A stretch of DNA of 58,640 nucleotides from an uncultured Bacteroidales bacterium (GCA_902784475.1 CACZUX010000005.1:1-58640), one strand, 5' to 3'. Positions 8,173 to 20,892 are shown, numbered from the stretch's first letter. Translations and numbers: made by a program. The notes: a model not told the origin generated them from the letters alone.

Positions 8173-9398
8173 CGAAGAAATCAACAGCCAGATGCGGGTT
8201 CTGCGGACGCGCCGACAGAGACGTGAGTCTGATGCTCACGGGGCTTGACGGCTGCTGCATCTGCAGCGAATGCGTGGAGCAGGCCTGGAACGTGATCCAG
8301 GAGCACAAAGCGGTTTCGGGCTTCTCGCCCAAGCCCTGGGGCGCACGCCCCCTGCCCAAGCCGATGGACATCAAGGAGCATCTGGACCAGTACGTCATCG
8401 GTCAGGACGAGGCCAAGAAGACTCTGGCCGTAGCCGTTTACAACCACTACAAGCGACTCACCCAGAAGGTGGAGGACGACGGCGTGGAGCTGGAGAAGAG
8501 CAACATCATCATGGTGGGCTCTACCGGCACGGGCAAGACCCTGCTGGCGCGCACCATTGCCAAGATGCTCGATGTGCCCTTCTGCATCGTGGACGCCACG
8601 GTGTTCACCGAGGCCGGCTATGTGGGTGAGGATGTGGAGAGCATCCTCTCGCGTCTGCTGCAGGCCGCCGACTACGATGTGGCGGCAGCCGAGCGCGGCA
8701 TCGTCTTCATCGACGAGATCGACAAGGTGGCCCGCAAAGGCGACAACCCCAGCATCACGCGCGACGTGAGCGGCGAAGGCGTCCAGCAGGCCATGCTCAA
8801 GCTGCTTGAGGGCAGCACGGTCAACGTGCCCCCCAAGGGCGGCCGCAAGCATCCCGACCAGGACTATGTGAAGATCGACACGAGCAACATCCTCTTCATC
8901 TGCGGCGGCGCCTTCGACGGCATCGAGCGCAAGATAGCGCAGCGTCTGAACACCCACGTGGTGGGCTACAACAGCGTGCAAAACGTCAAGCGCATCGACC
9001 AGAAGGACATGATGAAGTACATCCAGCCGCAGGACCTCAAGAGCTTCGGGCTCATCCCCGAGCTCATCGGCCGTCTGCCCGTGCTGACCCATCTCGATCC
9101 CCTCGACCGCACGGCCCTCAGACGCATCCTCACGGAGCCGAAGAACTCACTCATCCGTCAGCAGAAGAAGCTCTTCAAGATGGACGACATCGAGCTGACT
9201 TTCGAGGAGGACGCTCTGGACTATATCGTGGACAAAGCCGTCGAGTTCAAGCTCGGAGCACGCGGCCTGCGCAGTATTGTGGAGGACGTGATGCAGGAGG
9301 CTCAGTTCGACGCGCCGTCCTCTGAGAAGAAACAGATCCGCATCACTAAAGACTACATCATGGAGCGTCTCGCCCGCAGCGAGCGTCTCGCATCATAA
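8169..9398 (+). CDS. clpX: ClpX, AAA+ unfoldase of the ClpXP protease
   Basis: ClpX unfolds tagged substrates and feeds them to ClpP. The 409-residue protein starts with the four-cysteine zinc-binding domain (CGFC ... CICSEC, residues ~9-37). The AAA+ core has Walker [12 protein letters not shown], the pore loop GYVG, Walker [10 protein letters not shown], the RKH loop (GGRKHP) and sensor 2 GARGLRS. The ClpP-contacting segment near 265 is present in the usual position ([11 protein letters not shown] follows). Length is normal. It overlaps clpP by 4 bases and is followed by recQ after 38 bases. Confidence 0.96.
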   Translation: MTKKSTARCGFCGRADRDVSLMLTGLDGCCICSECVEQAWNVIQEHKAVSGFSPKPWGARPLPKPMDIKEHLDQYVIGQDEAKKTLAVAVYNHYKRLTQKVEDDGVELEKSNIIMVGSTGTGKTLLARTIAKMLDVPFCIVDATVFTEAGYVGEDVESILSRLLQAADYDVAAAERGIVFIDEIDKVARKGDNPSITRDVSGEGVQQAMLKLLEGSTVNVPPKGGRKHPDQDYVKIDTSNILFICGGAFDGIERKIAQRLNTHVVGYNSVQNVKRIDQKDMMKYIQPQDLKSFGLIPELIGRLPVLTHLDPLDRTALRRILTEPKNSLIRQQKKLFKMDDIELTFEEDALDYIVDKAVEFKLGARGLRSIVEDVMQEAQFDAPSSEKKQIRITKDYIMERLARSERLAS

Positions 9399-9436
9399 CG
9401 TCAGCGAAACAACCACCACCTAACCGCCACACAGCT

Positions 9437-11608
9437 ATGAAACAGGACATCAATCTTCACCAGGCACTGAGGCAGTACTTCGGCTTTGACACCTTCAAAG
9501 GCGATCAGGAGGCCATCATCAACAACCTGCTCTCCGGCAGCGACACTTTTGTGCTGATGCCTACGGGCGGTGGCAAGAGTCTGTGCTACCAGTTGCCTGC
9601 GCTTGTGATGGAGGGCACGGCCATCGTGATCTCTCCGCTCATCGCCCTGATGAAGAATCAGGTGGACGCCATCCGTCAGGCCACGGAAGACGACAGCGTG
9701 GCCCACTTCCTCAACTCTTCGCAGAGTCGCGGACAGATTGACGAGGTGAAGAGCGATGTGCTCGCCGGCCGTACCAAGCTGCTCTATGTGGCGCCCGAGA
9801 GTCTGAACAAGGCGGAGAACGCCGAGTTCCTCTCTTCGGTGAAGATCTCCTTCTATGCCGTGGACGAGGCCCATTGTATTTCGGAGTGGGGTCACGACTT
9901 CCGTCCCGAGTACCGCCGCATCCGTCCGATGATCAACCAGATCGGCGTGGCGCCCGTCATTGCCCTTACGGCGACGGCGACGGACAAGGTGCGTCAGGAT
10001 ATCAAGAAGAATCTGGGCATCCCCGCAGCGAAGGACTTCATGAGTTCTTTCAACCGCCCCAACCTCTACTACGAGGTGCGCCCCAAGACGAAGGACGTGG
10101 AGAAGGACATCATCCGTTTCATCCTGCAGCACCCCGGCAAGAGCGGCATTGTCTACTGTCTTTCACGGCGTAAGGTGGAAGAGCTGGCCGAAGTGCTTCG
10201 CGCGAACAATATCAATGCGCGTGCGTATCATGCCGGCATGGACAGCGCACAGAGGGCCGAGACGCAGGACGACTTCATCATGGAGCGCATCGACGTCATC
10301 GTGGCCACCATCGCCTTCGGCATGGGTATCGACAAGCCCGATGTACGCTACGTCATCCACTACGACATCCCCAAGAGCCTGGAGGGCTACTACCAGGAGA
10401 CCGGACGCGCCGGCAGAGACGGCGGCGAGGGCCTCTGTGTGACGTTCTACAGCCCGCTGGACCTCAAGAAGCTCGACAAGTTTATGGAGGGCAAGCCCCT
10501 CTCCGAGCAGGAGATCGGCCGCCAGCTCCTGAGCGAGACGAAAGACTACGCCGAGACGAGCCTGTGCCGCAGGCGCATCCTCCTGCACTATTTCGGCGAG
10601 ACCTACGATAAGGACAACTGCGGCGCCTGCGACAACTGCCGCAAGCCCAAGCATCAGGTTCAGGCCCAGGGCGATCTGGTGAACCTGCTGAAGCTCATCA
10701 CGGCGCTCAAGGAGGACTTCAAGAGCGACTATCTGGTGGACGTGCTGATGGGCCGGGAGACGGACCGCGTGACGGCCCGCGGCCACGAGTCGCTGCCCCT
10801 GTTCGGCGTCGGCGCGGAGCGTTCGCAGAAGTTCTGGGAGGCGCTCATTCGCCTGGCCATCCTTTCGGAGTACATTCGCAAGGATGTGGAGAACTACGGC
10901 ATCCTCAAGCTGCAGCCCGCCGGCAAGGAGTTCCTCAAGCATCCGGAGCCATTCCTCGTGAGCGAGAACAACGACTTCGAGGACTACGAGGCCGAGCAGT
11001 CGGGCACTTCCGTGCTGGACGGCACGCTCATGAAGATGCTCAAGAGCCTGCGTCGCCAGAAGGCTGCGGAGCTGAACATCCCGCCTTACGTCATCTTCCA
11101 GGACAACACGCTGGAGGCTATGGCCACGATGTATCCCATCACCCAGGAGGAGCTGCGGCAGATGCCGGGAGTGGGGCAGGGTAAGGCCGCACGCTACGGC
11201 AAAGCCTTCTGCGAACTCATCGCCCGCTACTGCGAAGAAGAGGAGATCGACCGCCCGTTCGAGATTCGGGTGAAGACGGTGCCCAACAAGAGCAAGAACA
11301 AGATACAGATTGTCCAGCAGATCGACCGCAAGATTCCGCTCGACGACATGGCGAAGAGCTACGGCATGGATATGTCCGAACTGCTCGACGAGATCGAGGC
11401 CATCGTCTACAGCGGTACGAAGATTAACATCGACTACTTCATCAACGAGGAGATGGACGAGGAGAGTGTGGAGGATATCTACAACTACTTCAAGGAGGAG
11501 TCCGTCACCGACCGCCTTTCCACGGCGATGAAGGATCTGGGCGACGACTACTCGGAGGAGGAGGTGCGTCTGGTGCGCATCAAGTTCCTCTCGGAGTTGG
11601 GCAATTGA
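9437..11608 (+). CDS. recQ: ATP-dependent DNA helicase RecQ
   Basis: RecQ is a 3'-5' DNA helicase in recombination and fork repair. The 723-residue protein has helicase motif I PTGGGKSLCYQLPA, motif II DEAH, motif III TATAT, and motif VI QETGRAGRDG. A RecQ-Ct zinc site follows (CRRRILLHYFGE ... NCGACDNC). A winged helix comes next, then an HRDC domain (~525-605, ending MPGVGQGKAARYG). About 110 further residues form a helical C-terminal extension (PLDDMAKSYGMDMSELLDEI) seen in long Bacteroidetes RecQ proteins. It is placed directly after clpX in a conserved order; guaB follows after 39 bases. Confidence 0.94.
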   Translation: MKQDINLHQALRQYFGFDTFKGDQEAIINNLLSGSDTFVLMPTGGGKSLCYQLPALVMEGTAIVISPLIALMKNQVDAIRQATEDDSVAHFLNSSQSRGQIDEVKSDVLAGRTKLLYVAPESLNKAENAEFLSSVKISFYAVDEAHCISEWGHDFRPEYRRIRPMINQIGVAPVIALTATATDKVRQDIKKNLGIPAAKDFMSSFNRPNLYYEVRPKTKDVEKDIIRFILQHPGKSGIVYCLSRRKVEELAEVLRANNINARAYHAGMDSAQRAETQDDFIMERIDVIVATIAFGMGIDKPDVRYVIHYDIPKSLEGYYQETGRAGRDGGEGLCVTFYSPLDLKKLDKFMEGKPLSEQEIGRQLLSETKDYAETSLCRRRILLHYFGETYDKDNCGACDNCRKPKHQVQAQGDLVNLLKLITALKEDFKSDYLVDVLMGRETDRVTARGHESLPLFGVGAERSQKFWEALIRLAILSEYIRKDVENYGILKLQPAGKEFLKHPEPFLVSENNDFEDYEAEQSGTSVLDGTLMKMLKSLRRQKAAELNIPPYVIFQDNTLEAMATMYPITQEELRQMPGVGQGKAARYGKAFCELIARYCEEEEIDRPFEIRVKTVPNKSKNKIQIVQQIDRKIPLDDMAKSYGMDMSELLDEIEAIVYSGTKINIDYFINEEMDEESVEDIYNYFKEESVTDRLSTAMKDLGDDYSEEEVRLVRIKFLSELGN

Positions 11609-13126
<1,518 letters not shown>

Positions 13127-13127
13127 G

Positions 13128-14528
13128 ATGAAAAAGCTGTTTTTTGCTATCCTGTGTGTACTCGCTGCCCAGCCCGGACAGTCGCAGGAGGAAGTGGTGA
13201 TGACCGTTGCCGGAGAGCCGGTCTACAGGAGTGAGTACGACTACAACTACAACAAGAACAACACCGATGACGTCGTGGAGAAGATGACGCCCCGGGCCTA
13301 CGCCGATCTCTATGCGGCCTACAAGCTCAAGGTGCGCGCCGCCATGGATGCCAAGCTGGATACGCTCTCGAGCTTCCAGAAGGAGTTCCGCCAGTATCGC
13401 GATAAGCAGCTGCGTCCCCTCCTGGTGGGAGAAGCCGATATGGAGAAAGCCACGCGCGACTACTACCAGAGCATGCTGGACGGCTTGCAGGGCAAGGACC
13501 TGATCATGCCAGCCCACATCTTCGTGCGCCTCATGCAGCAGGACGGACCGGAACTGGCTGCCAAGGCCAAGGCCCGTGCGGACAGCATCTACGGCCTCGT
13601 ACGCTCCGGTGCGGACTTCGGTCAGCTGGCTGCCACGTGCAGCGACGACCAGATGACGGGCCGTCAGCAGGGCGTCATCGGCTGGATTGGCCCGGGCCAG
13701 GCTTTGCCCGAGTTTGAGGCCGCTGCCTACGCTCTGGCGAAGGGGCAGGTGAGCGCACCGGTCAAGAGTCCCGTGGGCTACCACATCATCAAGCTGATCG
13801 ACCGCAAACCCCTGGAGCCCTACGACACTCTGCGTGCGCCCATCCGCCGCTATTTGGAGCAGGGCGGCGTGCGCGACCGTCTGTGCAAGCAGAAGATCGA
13901 CTCCGTGGCTGCCGCCGAGGGCCTGAGCGCTCAGGAGGTGATGGATCGTGAGGCCGACCGCCTGTGTCAGCAGGACAGCGACCTGGCCTTCCTTGTGCAG
14001 GAATACCACGACGGCCTGCTGCTTTTCGAGATCAGCAGCCGCGAGGTCTGGGAGCCCGCCAAGCGCGACACGGCCGGCCTGGAGAACTACTTCAAACTGC
14101 ACCGCACCGAATTCAAGTGGGGCAAGCCTCACTATCGCGGCATCGCGTTCTCCTGCAAGGACAAGAAACAGGTGAAGGCCGTGCAGAAGCTGCTCAAGAA
14201 GACCCCCTACAAGGATTGGGTGCCGGCGGTGCGTCGCGAGTTCAACAAGGACAGCGTCACCGTGCGCATGGACCAGAAGGTCTTCGTCAAGGGTCAGAAC
14301 AGCATCGTGGACGCCCTGGCCTTCAAGGTGAAGGACGCCAAGGTGAAGGAGAATCCCAAGTTCCCCTACAACGGCGTCTTCGGCAAGATGCTCAAGAAGG
14401 GCCCGGAAGAGTGGGGCGATGTGGCCAATCAGGTGATCGACGGCTATCAGAACGAGAAGATGGACGCCTATCTTGAGGGTCTGCGCCGCCGCTATCCCGT
14501 GGTCATCAACGAAGAAGCTTTCAAATGA
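13128..14528 (+). CDS. Periplasmic peptidylprolyl isomerase, parvulin type
   Basis: I chose ATG 13128 (MKKLFFAILCVLAAQPGQSQ) because it gives a clean signal peptide and follows guaB by one base; the longer frame only overlaps guaB. The 466-residue protein has a SurA-like N-terminal helical part and one PpiC/parvulin domain at ~125-225 (PAHIFVRLMQQD ... GVIGWIGPGQALPEFEAAAY ... SPVGYHIIKLIDRK). A second half of ~240 residues has no clear parvulin motif. It should assist folding of outer-membrane proteins. It overlaps the next isomerase gene by 4 bases (ATGA). Tandem parvulins followed by an OstA-like gene is an envelope-biogenesis set. Confidence 0.88.
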   Translation: MKKLFFAILCVLAAQPGQSQEEVVMTVAGEPVYRSEYDYNYNKNNTDDVVEKMTPRAYADLYAAYKLKVRAAMDAKLDTLSSFQKEFRQYRDKQLRPLLVGEADMEKATRDYYQSMLDGLQGKDLIMPAHIFVRLMQQDGPELAAKAKARADSIYGLVRSGADFGQLAATCSDDQMTGRQQGVIGWIGPGQALPEFEAAAYALAKGQVSAPVKSPVGYHIIKLIDRKPLEPYDTLRAPIRRYLEQGGVRDRLCKQKIDSVAAAEGLSAQEVMDREADRLCQQDSDLAFLVQEYHDGLLLFEISSREVWEPAKRDTAGLENYFKLHRTEFKWGKPHYRGIAFSCKDKKQVKAVQKLLKKTPYKDWVPAVRREFNKDSVTVRMDQKVFVKGQNSIVDALAFKVKDAKVKENPKFPYNGVFGKMLKKGPEEWGDVANQVIDGYQNEKMDAYLEGLRRRYPVVINEEAFK

Positions 14529-15880
14529 AAAACGCCTTGAGGATATTCTTTATATTGTCTCTCGCGTGCCTCTTCCTCGCTTCGCGTGCACAGTCGCCTG
14601 TCGGCGTGGTCGACGAGGTGGTCTGGGTGGTCGGCGATGAGGCGATTCTGCGCAGCGACGTGGAGCGCATCCGCAACGACTACGGCGCTCAGGTCAAGGG
14701 CAATCCCTATTGCTCCATCCCCGAGCAGCTGGCCATCCAGAAGCTCTTCATGCATCAGGCTGCCATCGACAGCATCACCGTCAGCGACTCCGAGGTGAAC
14801 CAATACGTGGAGCAGGACATCACACAGAAGGTGATGATGGCCGGCAGTCGCGAGAAGTTGGAAGAGTATATGAGGATGCCGATGGCCCAAATCCGCGAGG
14901 AACTCTTCGATTCCTTCAAGGATCAGCTCATTGCGCGTGAGATGCGCCGCGAACTGACGAAAGACGTGAAGGTGACGCCCGCGGAGGTGCGCCGCTACTA
15001 TAAGGATCTGCCCGAAGACAGTGTGCCCTACATCCCTACTCAGGTGGAGGTGCAGATTCTCGTGGTGCGTCCGCAGGTGCCCCAGGAGGAGATCGACCGC
15101 GTGAAGGCGGAGCTGCGTGGTTATGCCGAGCGCATCAACAGCGGCAGCACGAGTTTCACCACGCTGGCGCGCTTCTACTCTCAGGACGAGGGCACGCGAC
15201 GTGCCGGCGGTGAACTGGACTATGTGGGCCGCACCGACTTGGATCCCGCTTTCGCCGCCGTGGCTTTTGCCCTGACCGATCCCAAGAAGGTCAGCAAGGT
15301 GGTGCAGTCGGACTTCGGCTACCATATCATTCAGCTCGTCGACCGTCGCGGCGACAAGGTGAAGGTGCGCCACATCCTGCGCCGTCCGGAGGTCAGTTAT
15401 GAGGCCATCGATGCCGCTCTGGCGCGCCTCGACTCCATCGCCAGCGACATCCGCGAGGGCAAGTTCACATTCGACGTCGGCGCTCAGGAGATATCCGACG
15501 ACAAGGACACACGCAACAACCACGGCCTGATGTTCAACTTCAAGGACGGCGCACAGACCTCCCGCTTCGAGATGGGCGACCTGCCCGGTGAGGTGGCCCG
15601 CGTGGTAGACGGCATGAAGGAGGGCGAAATCTCCAAGCCCTTCACGATGACCGACCGCCGCGGCATGAAGGTGTGCGCCATCGTCAAGTTGCGTGCGCGC
15701 ATTCCGGCCCACAGAGCCATCATCACGGAGGATTTCCAGGTGATGAAGACCGCCGTTGAGGCCAAGAAGAGCGAGGACGTGGTGCAGCGCTGGATCAAGG
15801 AGAAGCAGGCGTCCACTTATGTGCGCATCAACGAGGGTTGGCGCAATTGTGACTTCCAATATCCCGGATGGATAAAATAA
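14525..15880 (+). CDS. SurA-like periplasmic chaperone/peptidylprolyl isomerase
   Basis: This 451-residue exported protein (signal MKNALRIFFILSLACLFLAS, cleavage near RAQ) has the SurA N-domain wording (VDEVVWVVGDEAILRSDVER) and a central helical part. A parvulin domain lies at ~178-280 (TQVEVQILVVRPQV ... AGGELDYVGRTDLDPAF ... SDFGYHIIQLVDRR), and a second, degenerate parvulin-like repeat starts at KVRHILRRPEV. It likely escorts unfolded outer-membrane proteins to the BAM complex. Both ends overlap neighbours: 4 bases with the preceding isomerase and 13 bases with the OstA-like gene, which suggests strong translational coupling. Confidence 0.9.
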   Translation: MKNALRIFFILSLACLFLASRAQSPVGVVDEVVWVVGDEAILRSDVERIRNDYGAQVKGNPYCSIPEQLAIQKLFMHQAAIDSITVSDSEVNQYVEQDITQKVMMAGSREKLEEYMRMPMAQIREELFDSFKDQLIAREMRRELTKDVKVTPAEVRRYYKDLPEDSVPYIPTQVEVQILVVRPQVPQEEIDRVKAELRGYAERINSGSTSFTTLARFYSQDEGTRRAGGELDYVGRTDLDPAFAAVAFALTDPKKVSKVVQSDFGYHIIQLVDRRGDKVKVRHILRRPEVSYEAIDAALARLDSIASDIREGKFTFDVGAQEISDDKDTRNNHGLMFNFKDGAQTSRFEMGDLPGEVARVVDGMKEGEISKPFTMTDRRGMKVCAIVKLRARIPAHRAIITEDFQVMKTAVEAKKSEDVVQRWIKEKQASTYVRINEGWRNCDFQYPGWIK

Positions 15881-17649
15881 AGTATTTCCTTCCTCTCTTT
15901 TTTGCCCTCAGCGTGTTGGCTGAAGTGCAGCAGCACCGCAAGGGTTGGGACGAGCCCCGCAAGCCGTCCAAGGACAGGGTGTACCTCATTCACAGCGATG
16001 TGCTCTACTACGACGAGAGCATCCACCGCACGGCGCAGTTCCTCGTGGGCAATGTGAAGTTTCTCCACGATGGCGTCTATATGTACTGCGACAGCGCTCT
16101 TTTCTACGAATCCACCAATTCCTTCGACGCCTTCGGCCATGTGCGCATGGTGCAGGGCGACACCCTTTCACTCACGGGCGACGTGCTCTACTACAGCGGC
16201 ATCGACCAGTTGGCCCGCTGCCGCTACAACGTTGTGCTGACCCACGTCACCGGTCCCGGTACCTCCACGGTGCTCTACACCGATTCGCTCGACTACGACC
16301 GCCTTTACAATCTGGGCTATTTCTTCGAAGGCGGACGCCTAGTGGACGGCGACAATCAGCTGACCTCCGACTGGGGCGAATACTCTCCCGAGACGAAGCT
16401 CTCGGTCTTCAACTACAACGTGCGTCTGGTGACGCCGCTGCCGCCTGCGGAGCCCCGCACGACGATCCTCTCCGACACGATGCACTACGACAGCCGCAAG
16501 AAAGTGACGCATCTGCTGGGCCCCTCCAATGTGGAGAGCGGCTCGACCCACATCTACACGGAGAACGGCTGGTACTACACCGAGACCGAGGATTTCACGG
16601 CCCTCGACCGTAGCATCCTCACCGATGCCGGTAAGAAGCTTGTCGGCGACAGTGTCTGCTGGAACAAGGTAGATTCCGTCGGTGAAGCCTTCGGTAATGC
16701 CGTCTATACCGACGACGTCAATAGGAATATGATGACGGGCCACTATTGTTTCTACGACGACAAGAGCGGCTACGCCATGGCCACGGATTCTGCGCGTCTC
16801 ATCGAGTTCTCCCAGGGTCCCGACTCGCTCTACGCCCACGCCGACACCTTCAAGGTCTTCGCCTATAACTACGGCACAGATTCGGTCTATCGCAACATCC
16901 ATGCCTACCGCCACGTGCGTGCCTACCGCACGGACTATCAGGCCGTCTGCGACTCGATGGTTTACACCGGCCTGGACTCCTGCCTCACGATGTACAAGGA
17001 CCCTATCGTCTGGCAGCATACCCAGCAGATACTGGGCGAGGAGATCAAAGCCTTTTTCAACGATTCCACCATCGACAGCCTCTACGTGCTGCGTCAGACG
17101 CTCACGGTAGAGCGCATCGATTCCGTCAAATACAACCAGATCAACGGCCACGAGATGCACTCCTATTTCCGCGGCGGCGACATCTGGCTGACGCACGTCA
17201 TCCGCAACGTCCACCTCAACTACTATCCCTACGATTCCGACTCGCTGCTCATCGGCATGAACCACACGGAGAGCACCGAACTCAAAATGTATTTCGACGA
17301 GGAGCGCAAGGTGGACCACATCTGGATGCCGGCCGCCACGGGCACCCTCTATCCCCTGATTATGATTCCGGCCGACAAACTTTATCTTGACAACTTCGCC
17401 TGGTTCGACTACATTCGGCCGCGCAACAAGGATGACATTTGGGAGTGGCGCCCCAAGAAGGAGGGCACTTCCCTCAAACCCACGGTGCGCCGTGATGCCC
17501 CGCTTCAGCGCCTGGACGACCGGCGCCGCAAGAAGAAACCTAAGGATGAGACGCCCCGAGACACGCTGGCCTCCAGCCTGGCGCCCCAAGACAGTATAAC
17601 CTATAAATTGCAAGACGATGGGCATGTTTCAGACCCGCCAACCCCGTAA
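15868..17649 (+). CDS. OstA-like protein, LptA/LptD N-domain family
   Basis: The 593-residue protein opens with a hydrophobic signal (MDKIKYFLPLFFALSVLAEV) and then shows repeated OstA-type beta-jellyroll wording: VYLIHSDVLYYDES, GNVKFLHDGVYMYCDSALFY, NSFDAFGHVRMVQGDTLSL. This is the OstA_2 kind of domain, related to LptA and the N-domain of LptD, and is expected in the periplasmic LPS bridge. There is no C-terminal 26-strand barrel, so it is not a full LptD. It overlaps the upstream SurA-like gene by 13 bases and the downstream small membrane protein gene by 32 bases. With lptB in the same block it points to coordinated LPS transport and outer-membrane protein assembly. Confidence 0.88.
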   Translation: MDKIKYFLPLFFALSVLAEVQQHRKGWDEPRKPSKDRVYLIHSDVLYYDESIHRTAQFLVGNVKFLHDGVYMYCDSALFYESTNSFDAFGHVRMVQGDTLSLTGDVLYYSGIDQLARCRYNVVLTHVTGPGTSTVLYTDSLDYDRLYNLGYFFEGGRLVDGDNQLTSDWGEYSPETKLSVFNYNVRLVTPLPPAEPRTTILSDTMHYDSRKKVTHLLGPSNVESGSTHIYTENGWYYTETEDFTALDRSILTDAGKKLVGDSVCWNKVDSVGEAFGNAVYTDDVNRNMMTGHYCFYDDKSGYAMATDSARLIEFSQGPDSLYAHADTFKVFAYNYGTDSVYRNIHAYRHVRAYRTDYQAVCDSMVYTGLDSCLTMYKDPIVWQHTQQILGEEIKAFFNDSTIDSLYVLRQTLTVERIDSVKYNQINGHEMHSYFRGGDIWLTHVIRNVHLNYYPYDSDSLLIGMNHTESTELKMYFDEERKVDHIWMPAATGTLYPLIMIPADKLYLDNFAWFDYIRPRNKDDIWEWRPKKEGTSLKPTVRRDAPLQRLDDRRRKKKPKDETPRDTLASSLAPQDSITYKLQDDGHVSDPPTP

Positions 17650-17920
17650 GTTTCGCAGGGTGAGCATTTACACCGACGAGCGTCGCGACAAGCTCGACCG
17701 CCTCGTCCGCGACGTGCGCCGTGAGATGGGAGAGCTTCCCACGGACGAGCACTCCATTGAGCCCGACCACTTCAAGGGCAAGTTCTCGCAGTACATCCCG
17801 CGCACGCAGCGCAACATCGACAGCGGCCGTTCGCGCCTCACCTGGCCGATTGCTATCATCGCCATCATCGTCCTGATCTTCCTGTGGCACTATCTGCAGA
17901 CGGGCCACGTGCATCTCTAA
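17618..17920 (+). CDS. Small single-pass membrane protein between the OstA-like gene and mutL
   Basis: This 100-residue protein has a basic, helical N-terminal half (RKFRRVSIYTDERRDKLDRL) and a single hydrophobic helix near the C-terminus (WPIAIIAIIVLIFLWHYL), then a short GHVHL end. The orientation is probably tail-anchored with the basic part in the cytoplasm. An in-frame ATG two codons in (17624) is an equal start candidate. It overlaps the OstA-like gene by 32 bases and precedes mutL by 10 bases. I do not recognise a family name. Its position suggests an envelope role, but that is context only. Confidence 0.75.
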   Translation: MGMFQTRQPRKFRRVSIYTDERRDKLDRLVRDVRREMGELPTDEHSIEPDHFKGKFSQYIPRTQRNIDSGRSRLTWPIAIIAIIVLIFLWHYLQTGHVHL

Positions 17921-17930
17921 TCCTTCGCCG

Positions 17931-19736
17931 ATGGATATCGTTCATCTTCTTCCCGACAGCGTTGCCAACCAGATTGCGGCTGGTGAGGTGATCCAGCGTC
18001 CGGCCTCCGTCATCAAGGAGTTGATGGAGAATGCCCTGGATGCCGGCGCCACGCAGGTCGATGTCCTCGTCACGGACGCCGGCCGCACCGCCATTCAGGT
18101 GATTGACAACGGCAAGGGGATGAGCGAGACCGATGCCCGTCTGGCTTTTGAACGCCATGCCACCAGTAAGATAGAGCGGGCCGAAGACCTCTTCACGCTG
18201 CGTACGATGGGCTTCCGCGGTGAGGCTTTGCCATCGATTGCCGCCGTGGCTCAGGTGACGCTGCAGACGCGCCAGGCGGACAGTGATCTGGGCACGCGCC
18301 TCGAGATAGAGGGCTCGCGCTTTGTCTCCCAGGAACCGTGTTCCTGCGCCGTGGGCGCCAATTTTGAGGTGCGCAACCTCTTCTTTAATATACCCGCGCG
18401 CAGGAAGTTCCTTAAGAGCAACCAAACGGAGCTCTCCAACATCATGCAGGAGTTCCAGCGCATCGCTTTGGTCAACCCCTCTGTGGGCTTCTCCATGACC
18501 GTCAACGGCACGCTCTCCACGAGCCTCCCGCCCTCTTCGCAGAAGGGACGCATCGCCGCCGTCTTCGGGCGCAAGCTGGGCGATAGCCTCTTCGACGTCA
18601 CGGTGGAGTCGTCCATGGCGCGCGTCCGCGGCTATGTGGGCCGTCCGGATGCGGCGCGCAAGAAGGGGGCGCAGCAGTATTTCTTCGTCAACGGGCGCTA
18701 CATGCGTCATCCCTATTTCCACAAGGCCGTCATGGAGGCTTTCGATCGCATGGTGCCTCAGGGCGAGCAGGTGCCTTACTTCCTCTTCTTCGAGGTAGAT
18801 CCCGCTACCATCGACGTCAACATCTCGCCGACGAAAACGGAAATCAAGTTCGAGAACGAGTCCTCTCTCTGGCAGATTCTTTTGGCCGGCGTGCGCGAGG
18901 CGCTTGGACGCACGGGTGCCGCCGCCACCTTCGACTTCGAGTCGGCCGGACAGCCCGAGCTCCCGGTCTTCTCGCGCCAGCCTTTCGGCGAGGGCTTCAC
19001 GTCCGTGCCGTCTTCGCCGTCGTCCTCTCCGTCGTCAGTGCCCCACACCGTGAGGGCCTCTTCTGTCGACGACTGGCAGGAGCTCTATGCCGGACTCACC
19101 CAGTCCCACGTGCAGGATTTCTCGCCCGCGCAGCAGGAGATTCCCTTCGAGGACATCCCCGCCGTCGACGAGCGTCCTTTCTCCACCGACCATTTCCAGT
19201 ATCGCGGCCAGTATATTCTCTTCTCTTCGACCGACGGATTGATGATGGTCGATCAGCATCGGGCCCATATCCGCATCCTCTACGACCGCCTCTCCGAGCA
19301 GATGAAAAGTTCTGCGGTGCCTTCTCAGGGACTCCTGTTCCCCGAGATGCTGCAGTTCACACCCCATCAGCAGCCGCTCTTCGAGGCGCTTCTGCCCACG
19401 CTCTCGGGTTTGGGCTTCGACCTCACCCCTCTGGGCGGCGGCAGCTACAGCGTTGGCGGTCTGCCTACAGGCCTTGGCGGTGTGGACCTGCAGAAGCTCA
19501 TGGACGAGATGCTGGAAGGGGAGGAGAGTGCCGACCCCGAGCGTGAGCGCACGGAGCGCACCGTGTTGGCGTTGGCTTCGCGCATGGCGATTCCCGTGGG
19601 TCAGGTGCTCAGCGGCGAGGAGATGGACAGCCTTCTGGCCGAGCTCTTCGCTTCGTCCAACCCCAACTACACGCCCGACGGCCGTCCCGTCATGGCTTTG
19701 CTCGACGAGCAGAGCATCGTGCAGATGTTCAAATAA
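17931..19736 (+). CDS. mutL: DNA mismatch repair protein MutL
   Basis: MutL couples MutS mismatch recognition to strand removal. The 601-residue protein has the GHKL ATPase motifs: IAAGEVIQRPASVIKELMEN, DNGKGM, TMGFRGEAL. The N-domain ends near residue 330 with DVNISPTKTEIKF. A low-complexity linker rich in Ser/Pro (~345-375) joins a C-terminal dimerisation domain. The position of the metal-endonuclease motif reads VDQHRAHIRILYD, not DQHAxxExxxxE, so endonuclease activity of the canonical kind is not supported. It follows the small membrane protein gene by 10 bases and precedes trpS by 30. Confidence 0.94.
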   Translation: MDIVHLLPDSVANQIAAGEVIQRPASVIKELMENALDAGATQVDVLVTDAGRTAIQVIDNGKGMSETDARLAFERHATSKIERAEDLFTLRTMGFRGEALPSIAAVAQVTLQTRQADSDLGTRLEIEGSRFVSQEPCSCAVGANFEVRNLFFNIPARRKFLKSNQTELSNIMQEFQRIALVNPSVGFSMTVNGTLSTSLPPSSQKGRIAAVFGRKLGDSLFDVTVESSMARVRGYVGRPDAARKKGAQQYFFVNGRYMRHPYFHKAVMEAFDRMVPQGEQVPYFLFFEVDPATIDVNISPTKTEIKFENESSLWQILLAGVREALGRTGAAATFDFESAGQPELPVFSRQPFGEGFTSVPSSPSSSPSSVPHTVRASSVDDWQELYAGLTQSHVQDFSPAQQEIPFEDIPAVDERPFSTDHFQYRGQYILFSSTDGLMMVDQHRAHIRILYDRLSEQMKSSAVPSQGLLFPEMLQFTPHQQPLFEALLPTLSGLGFDLTPLGGGSYSVGGLPTGLGGVDLQKLMDEMLEGEESADPERERTERTVLALASRMAIPVGQVLSGEEMDSLLAELFASSNPNYTPDGRPVMALLDEQSIVQMFK

Positions 19737-19766
19737 AACGTAAACAACAAAGATACACATCATCCA

Positions 19767-20882
<1,116 letters not shown>

Positions 20883-20892
20883 TCGAAAAATA

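Noticed and set aside
5215..8184. 989-codon open frame on the minus strand opposite lptB-tig-clpP
   Set aside because: It is a shadow of three well-supported genes on the plus strand, caused by GC-rich codon use; its text (runs of Leu, His, Val, Gly) is not protein-like.
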